DNA of 53,398 bases from a virus. Positions 31,301-42,100 of the stretch are shown piece by piece (position 1 is the first letter of the stretch; every line of letters starts with the position of its first letter). Location of the stretch: the IMG/VR virus record IMGVR_UViG_3300021079_000008, positions 1 to 53,398 of that record. One strand, written 5' to 3'. The translations under genes and the position numbers were made by a program. Under the pieces are notes generated by a model. That model worked only from the letters and a program-made list of their open reading frames with translations, was not told the origin of the DNA and made no database searches.

Positions 31301-32466
31301 TTGCACCAGAAGGAATTCAATCTGGAGATGTATTTACAGGAAGTACAAACACATCACATAGTTCATATCTTCCTCAATTAAAACAAGTATTTAAATATGA
31401 TAAAGGAGCTCCTCAATTTTTTGGATATAAACCAATGAACACAAGTGGTTTTTTATCGGGATTTGATTATAGTAAAGAAGATATTGCAAAATATTTAAAT
31501 TCAGAAATTGATGAACAAATAAAAAGAGGAATTATTCCAAAAAATATACAAAGACCTTTTTTAAAAGAAAATAGTTTACTACTTCCGCATTATGGAATTA
31601 AACAATATAAACAAGGCGGAGTAATTAAAGATAATAATGGATATTGGAATCCAGATAATTGGGGGAAGACTGTAGAAATAGGTTCTCCAGATATAACAAT
31701 GCAAGGTGTAAATCAACCTCTTATAGGAATATCAGACAAAGGGGATGTTAAATACATGGAACCTGGAAAGGATTATAAATTCAAGGGTAAAAAGGTAAAG
31801 GAATATCCTGTAGCACAAAAAGGATTTTTTCAATCATTACGTGAGGATTATGAAAGAGGAAAGGCTACTAAAGATACTCAAAAATATACAGATTATTTTA
31901 ATAGTTACATAAATAGACCTATATTTGAAGGTACTAAGTTAAAGGGTGAAGACTTAGCAGTTCCTTTTATGGATTTTGTAAAACAACATCCTCAGATTAA
32001 TCCTGAAGATTTAGCCAAACTCATGTTAACACAAGGACAAACAGAAACTCATTTAGGACTTTATGGAAGAGCAGGAAAACCAGGAGAAAATAATCCATTT
32101 AATGTAAGAGAATATGATACGGGAACAAAAAAGGTATATCATTCTCCAAAGGAAGGAATTGCAGATTATCTAAATACATTAGGATCAGACTATCTTCCTT
32201 CTGCAAATTGGAATGTTAAAGAACTTATTAATAATTATGTTAATAAGAAAGGTTCAAGATATGCATCAGCATCAGACTATGAACAAAAATTAAATGATCA
32301 ATATAATTATATTAATAGAAATTATCCTATTCCTAAACAAAAGAATGGTGGAAGTACATCTGCACAAGATAGAGGACAATTGAAAAAGTTAGATCAGCTT
32401 ACAAATTTTACAAACTATAATAAACCAAAAGCCAAAAATGGTGGATGGCTAGATAAATATCAATAA
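28342..32466 (+). CDS. Cargo/ejection protein with zincin-like and peptidoglycan-hydrolase-like domains
   Basis: 1374 residues. The N-terminus (EKWLDKYDDGG and GRNYSPAWGGQFQEGG) matches the crAss-like cargo pattern. Residues about 75-285 hold a zincin-like peptidase: H178-E-L-S-H182 followed by S-E218-T as probable third ligand. A domain with STHLMGDDNQGYVFP follows (about 290-410). Residues about 570-640 are hydrophobic (LAIGTLAPAAIVEGAAALPF), a likely membrane or pore segment. Residues about 1165-1335 resemble a glucosaminidase/transglycosylase with TQGQTETHLG (E1235 likely catalytic) and ENNPFNVREYDTG. It ends GGWLDKYQ, echoing the N-terminus. It is presumably packed in the head and ejected to open the wall and membrane. 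Codon use in 28553-29200 and 29930-31620 is more AT-rich than nearby, suggesting acquired modules. Confidence 0.8.
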   Translation: MEKWLDKYDDGGYIQENYNDSSVSLPEGFVGMGNNTQGRNYSPAWGGQFQEGGNVYSSQFKTKPKLQHGGTSANISSIQTSVDDAEKFRNDWMQSPQYKSMLKTSGNTTTYPDLSVKYVRKHSNKNYTYDIKDIPNIKLDNDDYITNAQVSSGSGINQIMNINKNSINNSDLKYTLQHELSHITDSRGIGIPISDINKISQYAKPTSDFGKYVAIPSETRARLMSIREFSQDNNIYNPMKDKITKEQLDKIKYAGLDDLKTIYSDDQILDLLNSISKNDSPSVPKAQNGLWTTNKRGYVDSALNANKHLDWVKRLYDANPKAVMVPGEKYSSTHLMGDDNQGYVFPSIVNMNGQLVDLGDGAEDYARETNTGIQFPKEQGTWFARSTNDKSGYKMGTGVLKGTPVMQKYKSIDKKAMGGNIPGSVGFTYARTGAPSNGPHAKKTLASAQNGTIHKKKTPNQQTTTPPTTPAYVPAIDYSKLAQPPYRQGVDATYRPPSINVLDEQEKIDEYARSNVRKQELNKEQPQLKQSNKSIIKGINYGKKIDPYLNIIEKDPQSQANINKRKQLEFARNLAIGTLAPAAIVEGAAALPFIAPALTTDIAGISGLTAGNLLNAGFAYEGIKNLPNTGNSIKNAYNTPTWDNIGNAALQTGATALDIFPFLHGVSKGFPSVMEDVNQVVNSPTTKNILKTAYDIPRAESIKEAMGRIGGIPLNKDIPRMGAQDVKALRQVQEIGRLRATNVQYAEQMKYGLENNLPEEHFQKVFGKSREEAQNLLDTGFGQQVGESSGTINLRRPSRNSTARTINGFEEEQNIALEQMGLGADDIATQPYRSYSDMAIDRLNDLRGSDVDIVGGATDVNGNYISNSYRPDYENINIRSQRIQDILDDFSNQFNQLPPPPEYRTLTEPRRGRTLIPGMERPTISLPEQLKQDIISGTNNLENKAQNFLINKTQSYPYYSGKIQEKVPSLYLSRSGNLKNVSKTVNFAPEGIQSGDVFTGSTNTSHSSYLPQLKQVFKYDKGAPQFFGYKPMNTSGFLSGFDYSKEDIAKYLNSEIDEQIKRGIIPKNIQRPFLKENSLLLPHYGIKQYKQGGVIKDNNGYWNPDNWGKTVEIGSPDITMQGVNQPLIGISDKGDVKYMEPGKDYKFKGKKVKEYPVAQKGFFQSLREDYERGKATKDTQKYTDYFNSYINRPIFEGTKLKGEDLAVPFMDFVKQHPQINPEDLAKLMLTQGQTETHLGLYGRAGKPGENNPFNVREYDTGTKKVYHSPKEGIADYLNTLGSDYLPSANWNVKELINNYVNKKGSRYASASDYEQKLNDQYNYINRNYPIPKQKNGGSTSAQDRGQLKKLDQLTNFTNYNKPKAKNGGWLDKYQ

Positions 32467-32467
32467 T

Positions 32468-35400
32468 ATGAAAGCACAATTGCTCAAAATCGCTGGTGTT
32501 AAAACTGAAAAGGAATTTTATTCTAAATATCCTACAGAAGCTGCTTTTAAGAAAGCTCATGGAAAAGAGTTTAATAAAGCCAGACTTGGTGCAGCTATTC
32601 CTAAATCCCAAGATGGAAGAACTTTAAGAGCTGCTAATGCAGAATTTTCATGTAACGCTCATCCTAGAAGTGAACTCAGACAAGCCACTAATTCAACCAA
32701 TGGTGGAAGTGGAGATATTACAAGAGATGTAAAGAATGCCTATTGGGATAAAGTTAGTGGTGATTTTCAAGGACGAGGTTGGGATAAACCAGCTTTCAAT
32801 CAGGCATATGAGGATTCTATGAGAGTGGGTCCTCAGTTTGATAGAATGGAATATAGTAAACATTTTGATCCCACCACTGGTAAAATACTTAAAGATCCAT
32901 CTACTAGTCCTAGCGATTATAGCAATATTCTTAAATGGTATAATCAAGTTCCAGGATTTCAATTTGGACAGAGACCTACTATTCCTCAAATCCTTGAAAC
33001 TCAAGCATCTCAACCTGGAGGACTCAAGTCATATAAGAAATTAGCTAAAGCTGATTTTCCATATGAAACCCCTCCTGCAAATGTTAAAAAGAATGCTAAA
33101 GGTGGAAAGATTGTAAAAGCTACTATTGGAGATTTCATAGGAGGACAAACTATAAATACTCCTCAATTAGGATTTAAAAACTATTTAGATAGTGCAGATT
33201 ATAATCTGACAGGAATGACTGATGATATGAGAAAAGAAGAAGCCTATAAACAGGCTCAAATTAAAGCATCTCAACAGTCTTCTAAGAATTCTGGAGGTGG
33301 ACTAGGAAGTTTAGAAGGACTCTTTGGTGGTGGAGGTGCATCAGGTAGTGGTGACTCAGGTGCTGCTAAAGAAGCTATTTCTTCTCTAGGTGCTAGGAAT
33401 GGTAAGAAGATGAAGAAGGCTCAAGTTGGTCAACGTATTAATCCTAATATAGGAACAATTTCAGCAGAATCACTTACTGCACCAAAAGCAGGATTAGATC
33501 AAATGACCACCGATATAACAAATCCTTTTACTAAAAATAAATTTGACTTTGCTCAAGGTATTCCTATTGTGGGTAGTATTATTAAAGGAATAAAAGGTAT
33601 TCAGGATGAGAAGAAACAAATGCTTAAAGAAAAGCAATTTAGTGTTCTATCAGAAGTAACTGCACAAGCTGCAGGTCTTCCTACAGAATATCAAAGACAT
33701 ATATATGATAGACCAGAAGATTATATGATGCAAGGAAGCAATCCTTATGGTAATTCATACAATCCCCTATCAGCACAATTTGGTGCACAAGTGGGAGGTA
33801 ATCCTTCAGAGATACAAAATACGTATTCTCCTAATAATACATTATATTCAGATTTAGGATATGAGCCTTTAAGTGATAGTGATATTGTAAAACAATATAG
33901 AACAGGAGGACTTATTCCAAGAGCACAAGGTGGGGGTAGTTTCTTAAAAGGAGTGAATAAATTTGGTAATGCTGGTGGAATGGATATGTTAAGTCAAGGA
34001 GTTAGTGCTATTGGTGGACAGAATGCTGGTGGTGATTTAGGTGGTGATATTGGTGGAGCTATTGGTAGTGCTATTCCTATTCCAGGTGGTAAATATATTG
34101 GTCAAGCTGTAGGAATTATAGCAGGTAGATTACTTGATAAAAATCCTGGAAAGATAAAGAAATATCATCAGGAAGGAATGCAGAATATGTACAATACAGC
34201 AGGAATGAACTTTGGTAAGGGTATACAACAAGTAAATAATTCCTACATGGAAGAGGGAGGATATGTAAGTAATAACTGGAACCCTCAAGTTATTACAAAA
34301 TTTGGTGATATGGATGTAAGTGATGTTCATACATTTGCATCAGACGGAATGCAATCTCTACGTACAGGTGGACACATTAGACAAAATCAATTAGCAATGG
34401 GTGGAGAATTAAACACTCATTGGGGTGGATATGCTGAACCTATTTCTCAAAATCCTTATTTACCTAATGGTGGACAAACTGTTATGTTCAGAGGACAATC
34501 ACATTCTGAATCAGATGGACAAGGTAGAACTGGTATAGGTGTATCTTATGGTGCTAAAGATCAAGATAGTTATACAGATTATGCAGAATACGGTACAGAA
34601 GCAAATGCAGACGTTGAGGTACAGAGAGGAGAACCTGCTGTACAAACCAATGATGAAACTGGTAAACCTGCTCTAACGGTCTTTGGTGCACGTACAGTGA
34701 ACAAAGAAGCTGCTGCATATGCTGGTGTAGAATCTGGTAAAAAGTATCAAAACATTGGTAAACAAATTGCTGAGAATGATGCTAAGATAAATAAAAAGAT
34801 TAACAAAACCTCAGAACTAGTTGATAGTCATGAAGTTAAGTCACCTTTTGATAAACTATCTATGAATTCTCATAGGGCTATGCTTACAGGACTGACAGCA
34901 CAACAAAAAGCAAATGCTGATAAGACAACAAAATTGGCAGAGTTTCAAAATAATACAGACGAATTAGCAAAATCTATGGGACTTGATATTAATGAATTTG
35001 ATAAAGGTAAATTTAAAATGGCTAAAAAAGACAATACAGCTAAATTTGGTAAGAAGATTCCTATAGCACAACCTGGTAAAAGAATATTTAGATACAACTG
35101 GAGTGGAGATAGTCCTAATCCTTATCGTACAGAACAGGAATTAAGAGATTATGGAGGAGTGAATTCTGAATATAATTTTACAACTGAACAAATTCAGAAT
35201 AATATTAATCAAGGATTAATAAGTGATGTTACTAATATTCCTTATAGGTACGATGATACAAAAGCCACTACACCTGCAAATGCAAATACTCCAAGTTGGA
35301 TGACTTCTGGTTGGTTATCTCCTACCAATCAACAAACTACTCCTAGTTCTTCATTTAATATGATGCAAGGTTTAAATATACCAACTGCTAAAAAAGAAGA

Positions 35401-36247
35401 TTTAAATGTAGATAAAAAAGCTGTTGATACTTCTGATAAGACTAAAAGTGATAAAAAGAAGTTTGGAATAAAAGACTTAATGGGTATATATAATCAGGTT
35501 CTTCCATATATCAGACCTAGTGATAAAACAACATTAGATCCTTCTCAGTTATATCCTGAGATGTTGGCTTCTAGCATGAATCAACAAGAGCCTGTAGCAG
35601 GAATGCAATCCTATCAACCTATTCTAGAGGAAAACCCTTCTCCTATATCATTACAAGATCAATTGAATGAGGTGGAGAAACAATCTAGAGCAGCACAAAG
35701 ACAGATAAGTGATCCTGCAGCTTTAGCTGGTTTATATGCTAACACTTATGAGGCTAAGAATAAAGTATTGGCTGAACAGTTTAGAATGAACCAACAGCTT
35801 CCAGCTTCTGTAAGAGCTCATAATATTCAAATATTAAATGCTGCTAAAGAACAGAATTTAGCTATGTATGAGCGTCAGGCACAGAAACAAGCTATGGCAA
35901 AATCTTTAACAAAGCAACAGTCTCTCGAAATAGCCAAGTCTATTGCAGCTAAAAAGGCTCAACATGACTTAGAAAATAAAACCTTACAGGTATATGAAAA
36001 TATGTACAATTATAGATTTGGTAACAACTATGTAGCTGATAACTGGAATCCTCTGTTTCAACCTAACATTCCTACAGTTGGTACTACTACTGCTGGTAAA
36101 TCTACAGAGTTGCCCGAAGGATATGAATATATCTATAATAAATCAGGACAACCTATTGATGTAAGAAAAGCTCCTAAAAAATCTCAACTTGGTACTAAAC
36201 TGATATCTAGAAATGGTTCTATTGTAAATGCACTAAAAAATATCTAA
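32468..36247 (+). CDS. Cargo/ejection protein with glycine-zipper segment
   Basis: 1259 residues. It begins MKAQLLKIAGVKTEKEFYSK, a module I know from crAss-like cargo proteins. Residues about 518-555 are Gly-rich and hydrophobic (GGDLGGDIGGAIGSAIPIPG), a glycine-zipper segment suited to membrane insertion. The rest is helical, Gln/Lys-rich, and punctuated by short motifs such as IPRAQGGGSF, MEEGGYVSNN, AMGGELNTHW, and PIAQPGKRIF. The C-terminal 300 residues look like a long helical bundle (AARRQ and AKEQNLAMYERQAQKQ type sequence). Its start lies one base after the previous stop. The role is likely an internal head protein ejected with the DNA, forming or guiding the channel across the envelope. 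Confidence 0.75.
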   Translation: MKAQLLKIAGVKTEKEFYSKYPTEAAFKKAHGKEFNKARLGAAIPKSQDGRTLRAANAEFSCNAHPRSELRQATNSTNGGSGDITRDVKNAYWDKVSGDFQGRGWDKPAFNQAYEDSMRVGPQFDRMEYSKHFDPTTGKILKDPSTSPSDYSNILKWYNQVPGFQFGQRPTIPQILETQASQPGGLKSYKKLAKADFPYETPPANVKKNAKGGKIVKATIGDFIGGQTINTPQLGFKNYLDSADYNLTGMTDDMRKEEAYKQAQIKASQQSSKNSGGGLGSLEGLFGGGGASGSGDSGAAKEAISSLGARNGKKMKKAQVGQRINPNIGTISAESLTAPKAGLDQMTTDITNPFTKNKFDFAQGIPIVGSIIKGIKGIQDEKKQMLKEKQFSVLSEVTAQAAGLPTEYQRHIYDRPEDYMMQGSNPYGNSYNPLSAQFGAQVGGNPSEIQNTYSPNNTLYSDLGYEPLSDSDIVKQYRTGGLIPRAQGGGSFLKGVNKFGNAGGMDMLSQGVSAIGGQNAGGDLGGDIGGAIGSAIPIPGGKYIGQAVGIIAGRLLDKNPGKIKKYHQEGMQNMYNTAGMNFGKGIQQVNNSYMEEGGYVSNNWNPQVITKFGDMDVSDVHTFASDGMQSLRTGGHIRQNQLAMGGELNTHWGGYAEPISQNPYLPNGGQTVMFRGQSHSESDGQGRTGIGVSYGAKDQDSYTDYAEYGTEANADVEVQRGEPAVQTNDETGKPALTVFGARTVNKEAAAYAGVESGKKYQNIGKQIAENDAKINKKINKTSELVDSHEVKSPFDKLSMNSHRAMLTGLTAQQKANADKTTKLAEFQNNTDELAKSMGLDINEFDKGKFKMAKKDNTAKFGKKIPIAQPGKRIFRYNWSGDSPNPYRTEQELRDYGGVNSEYNFTTEQIQNNINQGLISDVTNIPYRYDDTKATTPANANTPSWMTSGWLSPTNQQTTPSSSFNMMQGLNIPTAKKEDLNVDKKAVDTSDKTKSDKKKFGIKDLMGIYNQVLPYIRPSDKTTLDPSQLYPEMLASSMNQQEPVAGMQSYQPILEENPSPISLQDQLNEVEKQSRAAQRQISDPAALAGLYANTYEAKNKVLAEQFRMNQQLPASVRAHNIQILNAAKEQNLAMYERQAQKQAMAKSLTKQQSLEIAKSIAAKKAQHDLENKTLQVYENMYNYRFGNNYVADNWNPLFQPNIPTVGTTTAGKSTELPEGYEYIYNKSGQPIDVRKAPKKSQLGTKLISRNGSIVNALKNI

Positions 36248-36287
36248 TTAATTCAATTACACCAAATTAACAAAAGACATTATATTT

Positions 36288-36319
36288 CTTGGTAATTATA
36301 ATAACTTATGTTAAATTTG
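36288..36319 (+). promoter_or_regulatory. Bacteroidota-type promoter before the last cargo and polymerase genes
   Basis: CTTG at 36288-36291 (one mismatch), a 20-bp spacer, TAAATTTG at 36312-36319, a full match to TAnnTTTG. Start near 36326, about 10 bases before the ATG at 36336, in the 88-base gap between two cargo genes. Confidence 0.65.
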
Positions 36320-36335
36320 CTAACTTAATACTACT

Positions 36336-39161
36336 ATGGCAAGTTATACTGATGCGATAACCCAATTTAATCCTTACATAGCTCAACAGCCAGTTGAAGC
36401 TATGGTGAAGGTAGGTATGGAGAAACAACAACTCTATAATGAGGGTATACAGAAAATTCAAACTGGTATAGATAATGTGGCTGGATTAGATATTATGAAA
36501 GATCCTCATAAGAAATATCTTCAATCTAAACTTGATGAACTAGGTAGTAACTTAACTAAGGTGGCAGGAGGTGATTTCTCTAATTTCCAATTAGTGAACT
36601 CTGTAGGAGGAATGACCAATCAGATTGTAAAAGATCCCATTATTCAAAATGCTGTTTCTTCCACTGCTCTAGTGAGAAAGGGAATAGCAAATATGGATGC
36701 TGCTAAAAAGGATGGAAAATCTAGTCCAAGTAATGAGTGGGTTTTCAACAATGGTGTAAATAATTGGTTGGGTGATGGAAATATTAATAGTTCATATACA
36801 GGAGATTTTAAAAACTATCTTGATTATGATAAACTTGTTGCAGAATCTCTAAAGAATGCTCATGCTGATAAGTTAGCAGAAGATGAGAATATCATAATGG
36901 GTTATGACAAACAAGGAAATGCCATAATCAATCATGACTTAATTCGTCATCAAATAAAGGAAGGACTCTCTACATCTAAAACAATGTCTATTATTAGGGA
37001 GGTTTATTCACGTCCTGATGTTAAACAACAACTTTCAATAGATGGGTTATATAAGTATAAGGACTATAGTCCTGATGATCTTATTGCAGAAAAAAGACAA
37101 TCTTTAGATTTTCAAAAAGAAGAAATATTAAACGCAAACCCACTACTTAAAGCATATTCTGTTTTATCTGATGGAGATAGAAAAATCAAAGCTGATAAAA
37201 ATCTAGAATCTAATTATCAAAGACTAATGTCATTAAATGGAGAGTTTGATAATTTTCAAAACTCTGTTCATAGTAATTTTGATGGAGCTAAAATAAATTC
37301 TTTTATAGAGGATAAGGTATTAACTAATACAAGAAATTCTGCTTGGACAAGCTTGGATACAGGAGAGACAAGGGTTAGTCCTCAATTTACCGTAAATGAA
37401 GCAAAAGCTAAATTACAATTAGCTCAAGCTACATACGCAGATGCTCATGAGTTAAAGAAATATACAATTCTTAATATAAAGTCTGAAATAGATAAACGAG
37501 AGTTTGATAAACAACAGGCATTATATAAACTTACACATGGTACTGATGCAAATGGTAATCTAATATATAAGATTGGAAAGGATTTTGTTGATCCTGAGAA
37601 AAATTCTGGAGTTGGTTCTGGAAGTTATTATAAAGATATGTCAAGTTTAGAATCTGAAAAGAATCAATTGTTTGCAGATATTACTTCTCATATAGGAGTT
37701 ACATATAATGGAAAAGAATATAAAGGAGATGATGGATTATATATTAACGATGGTGCTACAGGAAATTATAAACTTAATCCTAAATATATAGATAATACTC
37801 CAGGGGCAACTACTCTATTAAATCCTTTAGGTCAGAAAATATACGAAGCTGCAAATGCTCAAATAGCAGCAAATATACAAACTATTTCTACAAACCATTT
37901 AGATGGAACTGTTACTAAAAATTATAGAGATCTAATAAAAAAATATTGGGATAAAACTACAGTATTAGAAGCAACTAAGAAGAAAGCAGAGTTGATCGAA
38001 GCAGAGTTTAAACCTGTAATAGATAAATTAAATAACTTACCTGGATTAGAGAATAATTATGCAGTTCAACTTCCATCAAATAAAAGCATATTTACAAATG
38101 TTATGAGTGGAAAAGGATTAATGGGTTGGGGAGACTTTAATATTTCTAAATCTCAATTGGTAGATATATCATTATATTATAATGGAAAAGAAACTGTTTC
38201 TCAACAAGCTCTTGAGAGACTCAAAGCTTCACTTAATACATACGATGATGCTAATGCTAAACAGTTAATTGAAGCTATCCATATTGGAATGGTTAAAGGA
38301 AATAATAAAATCAGTATGGCTGCAAATCTTATTGATAATAATATAAAAGATAAATCTACAATAGCAGAACTAAATAAAAGAGAACTTAATTTTAGAGATG
38401 CTCAAAGACAAAATCTAGGAAATACTGTAACTCTATCTACAGATGATAATAAAATAAAAGAACCTGTTAGAACAGATTTAATTGCTGACCTTCATGTTAT
38501 GGTAGGAGATAGAAGTGGAGGAGATTATGAAACTGCACTTAAACTTTTGACTAAAAAAGCAGGAGGAGAAATAGACAATAATGAATATTCTTTTACATAT
38601 AATAATAGAACTGGAAAATGGTTTGTTTCAATATCTAACGATAATGATGGAAAAATGAAAGAAAGTGGTTCTTTTGAAGTATCTCCTGGATTTGTACAAC
38701 GTCATAATTTAAATAATGAACTTGATCCAAATATGATAAAGCTTAATGGTAGTCCTTTTGGACAATTATTAGATTTGAATCAGGGAAGTTCTACAACATC
38801 GTTTGATATTAATTCAAATGATGCTGGAGTAAGAGCTATAGAACGATCTAATATTGGTAATTTTAGTGTAGGCTATCAATTACAAAGTAGAGATAGATCT
38901 AATACTTCCTATATTCCTTATTTATATATTACTGATTCTCGTACAGGAAAAACGTATAATGGTATAGAATTAGATTGGTCAAAACTTGCAAAATTACCAG
39001 GATTGTCAAATGATGAAAAGGTATTATTGAAAAATAAACCTTCTGCGTATGAGTCTAGAAAAATTATAGATGCAATTGATAATTTTAAAACTATATTAAA
39101 TTCACAACCTAATCCAGATGCTGCGATTACGTTATTAATTGATAATTACGACAATAAATAA
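36336..39161 (+). CDS. Helical cargo protein
   Basis: 941 residues. The N-terminus (ASYTDAITQFNPYIAQQPVE and VGMEKQQLYNEGIQKIQTGI) is characteristic of a conserved crAss-like cargo protein. The rest is mostly helical with long charged segments, and I see no enzymatic motif or membrane segment. It is the first gene after its own promoter and is followed after 3 bases by the giant polymerase gene, so the two are made together. Likely role: internal virion protein packed with, or folding, the RNA polymerase. The level of sequence recognition is good at the N-terminus only. Confidence 0.78.
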   Translation: MASYTDAITQFNPYIAQQPVEAMVKVGMEKQQLYNEGIQKIQTGIDNVAGLDIMKDPHKKYLQSKLDELGSNLTKVAGGDFSNFQLVNSVGGMTNQIVKDPIIQNAVSSTALVRKGIANMDAAKKDGKSSPSNEWVFNNGVNNWLGDGNINSSYTGDFKNYLDYDKLVAESLKNAHADKLAEDENIIMGYDKQGNAIINHDLIRHQIKEGLSTSKTMSIIREVYSRPDVKQQLSIDGLYKYKDYSPDDLIAEKRQSLDFQKEEILNANPLLKAYSVLSDGDRKIKADKNLESNYQRLMSLNGEFDNFQNSVHSNFDGAKINSFIEDKVLTNTRNSAWTSLDTGETRVSPQFTVNEAKAKLQLAQATYADAHELKKYTILNIKSEIDKREFDKQQALYKLTHGTDANGNLIYKIGKDFVDPEKNSGVGSGSYYKDMSSLESEKNQLFADITSHIGVTYNGKEYKGDDGLYINDGATGNYKLNPKYIDNTPGATTLLNPLGQKIYEAANAQIAANIQTISTNHLDGTVTKNYRDLIKKYWDKTTVLEATKKKAELIEAEFKPVIDKLNNLPGLENNYAVQLPSNKSIFTNVMSGKGLMGWGDFNISKSQLVDISLYYNGKETVSQQALERLKASLNTYDDANAKQLIEAIHIGMVKGNNKISMAANLIDNNIKDKSTIAELNKRELNFRDAQRQNLGNTVTLSTDDNKIKEPVRTDLIADLHVMVGDRSGGDYETALKLLTKKAGGEIDNNEYSFTYNNRTGKWFVSISNDNDGKMKESGSFEVSPGFVQRHNLNNELDPNMIKLNGSPFGQLLDLNQGSSTTSFDINSNDAGVRAIERSNIGNFSVGYQLQSRDRSNTSYIPYLYITDSRTGKTYNGIELDWSKLAKLPGLSNDEKVLLKNKPSAYESRKIIDAIDNFKTILNSQPNPDAAITLLIDNYDNK

Positions 39162-39164
39162 ATT

Positions 39165-42100
39165 ATGCCTTTACCAGATGTAAATATATTAAAGAGTGCA
39201 AATGATGATTTTTTACAATCTAATCCTGCTCGCTTTTTCCCAGAAAATCTAGTAAGCACTTCTTCTTCAGGATTAGATGGAGGAGAACCTACTCCAAAAA
39301 GTTCTTTTCTTTCATTAACTCCTAATGAAGGAGATGGTAAAATCTATGCCAATACCCCAAACTATTATCAACCTAAGGATGTTCCTAATAGATATAAAAG
39401 ATTTGTTTTTGGAATAGATAATGAATCTGTTCAAGCAGATATTCAGTCTGGATGGGATAGAGTAGGAAATGCTGCAGCAAACTTTGGTGAGAAGATAGGA
39501 GCATATTTGGTACAAACTGCTGGATTTATTGGTGGAGCAATTCCTGCTGCAATAGGTGGAATTGTTAACTATAGTGATAAAGCTCTTGGTGGAAAAGGAG
39601 AAGTGGTTAATAAAGGAAATGCTGTTTCTCTTATGACAGATAATCTTCTTACTAATCTGGGAGAATCTATAAAAGAAAATGTACAAGAAACTAATCCTAT
39701 ATATAAAAGTGCAAAATATACACAAGGTAGTATTTGGCAAAAATTAGGAACTACATCGTGGTGGTTAGATGATGCTGTTGATAGAGCTGCTCTTACAGTA
39801 TCTATGATTATTCCAGGAATAGCTGAAGCTAGGGGAGTGGGACTATTTGGTTCTATAGCAGAAGAAGCAGGAACTATAAGAGCAACAGGATTGCTTTCTA
39901 AAGGAATACAAGAACTGGCAGATAATCCAGAACTCTATGGAAAAATAGGAAAAGCTTTAGGTAATCAAATTTATAAAACTGCTGTAGATGGTACAGTGGA
40001 TATTGGTTCTAATAGTGCTCTAGCTAATAGAGCTTTAGCATTTAAAAATACTATTCAAAAAGCACAGGCTATTGAGTTATATTCTTGGAATGTAATTGGT
40101 CAGTCTGCATTAAATGGAAAAGAAGCTCAAACCTCAATTAGGAGAGCTCTATATGATCAAAGGGAACAAGGACTTATTTCTATGTCAGATGATGAAATAG
40201 AAAAGAAGGCAGCAGAAGGTGCTGCTAAAGGTTTTTGGTATACTGCTCCTTTAGCTCTTGTGGGTTCTTTGATTGAACTTCCTCAGATATTTTCTACAGC
40301 AAAAATGGGACAGAGTGCTTTAAAAAAGTTCTTTAATCCTAATACATTAGAAGTATTGGAAAATGCAGCAAAAACTGTAAAACCTAGTTTTTATAAAATT
40401 GTACGTAATACATTATTTACAGGTCTTGAGCATGGACAGAATGAAAGTGCACAGGTAGCTATTGGTAGATATCTTGAAGAATCTATTGCTGGTACAGTTA
40501 AAGGTGGAAGAATTATTAAAGACGAACAAAATCCTTTTATAGCTATTACTAAAAACTGGGTAGATAATGTTAATGATCCTAATGGTCAGAATAACATTGC
40601 CCTTGGTACTATTCAGGGTATGTTAATGACATTACTTGGACATGGTGGAAGGGTATTAAAAGGAACATACGCTAAAGAAGATGCTCAGAATAAACGATAT
40701 ATAGAAACTATAAATAATGCATTAACAGAACGTAGATATTGGTCTACTCCTGATAACTTCATGGAAAAGGATGATAGTGGTAAAATAAAACTACATCCAA
40801 ATGGTTCTCCTGTATTTAATGAGAACAAACTTGTAAGTATGGGTATGTCATTAGTAGGTATGACTAATGCTTGGAATAAAAGAACTGAAGCTGTAAAAAA
40901 TAATGATCAGAAAGCAATTGAAGAATTGCAATATTCTTCTTTAGCAGCATTGTCTAAAAACTTTTTCGATGATCCTAATGGAATGGAATATTTAACTAAC
41001 CTGTTAAGATTTGAAACAAAGAATCAAAAATCAAATATTAATAGAGTTAATGATGTTGTTAATGGTATAGAATATACTCCTGATAGACAACTAGAAGAAA
41101 ACTTACAAAGTATTGAAAAATTAAAAAAAGCTCATGATGCTATTGAAAATAGACATGCTGGCTTTACTTCTATAGAAATAGATAATGCTGATAAGAATGA
41201 GGTAAATTTAAAAGCAGGATTTATAGAAAATCATAAACAGGCTCAATACTCTATCGCTGCAAAACAATTATTTTTAAATAATAGAATAGAGAAAAATAAT
41301 ATAGAACTTGGTTCTTTAGGAATATCTGAATTTACAGAAAATCCAACTACTCCTCAAGAAGAGAGAGCTAATGATATTATTAAAGAAAATGAAGATAATG
41401 TTAAGGAGTTAGATGAAGCAAAAGATACATATAAGTTTCTTACAGATAAGACTCAATTCAAATCTAGATTCAATACATTAAGAGATGAATATAGAAAAAC
41501 AAAACAGAGAATAGAAACTGCAAAAGATAGTGCTGCTCAGAAAGCAGTAATGACTCCTGAAGAACTTCAAGATGCAAATACAATTAAAGTAACTACTAAA
41601 AAAGGTGAGCAAAATGTTGTAATAGGAGAAGAGTACTATTTAGGAAAAGTTATTGAACATGATGTACATGGAAACGAAGTATATCGTTTTCCCAAACTTA
41701 CTATATTAGGAGAAAATCCAGATGGTACTATTCAGATTAAAGGATCTGATGGTATAGAAAGAGCTATAACCAAAGATGTTCTTCTTGACTATAAGCTTGG
41801 TAAGGTGGCAGATGTTGCAAAGAATGAGAATGCTAGTTTCTATATGAGGAACATGAATAATATTGTATGGTGGAATACAGGTAAGTCAAAACTTGGTAAG
41901 GTTCCTGGAAGACTTGTATATGATAGTGTTAAAGATAAACTCTCCTTTGTATATGTACAAAAGGGAAAGGTGAGAGAGGTTGAGATTGGTCTTGATTCAT
42001 TTGAACCTAAACAAGGATATGACGAAGGTGTATTTACATTAGGTGGGACTCTCACTAAAGAAGACAAGATTGATATTGAAAAAAGGAAATCTTCTGGTAA

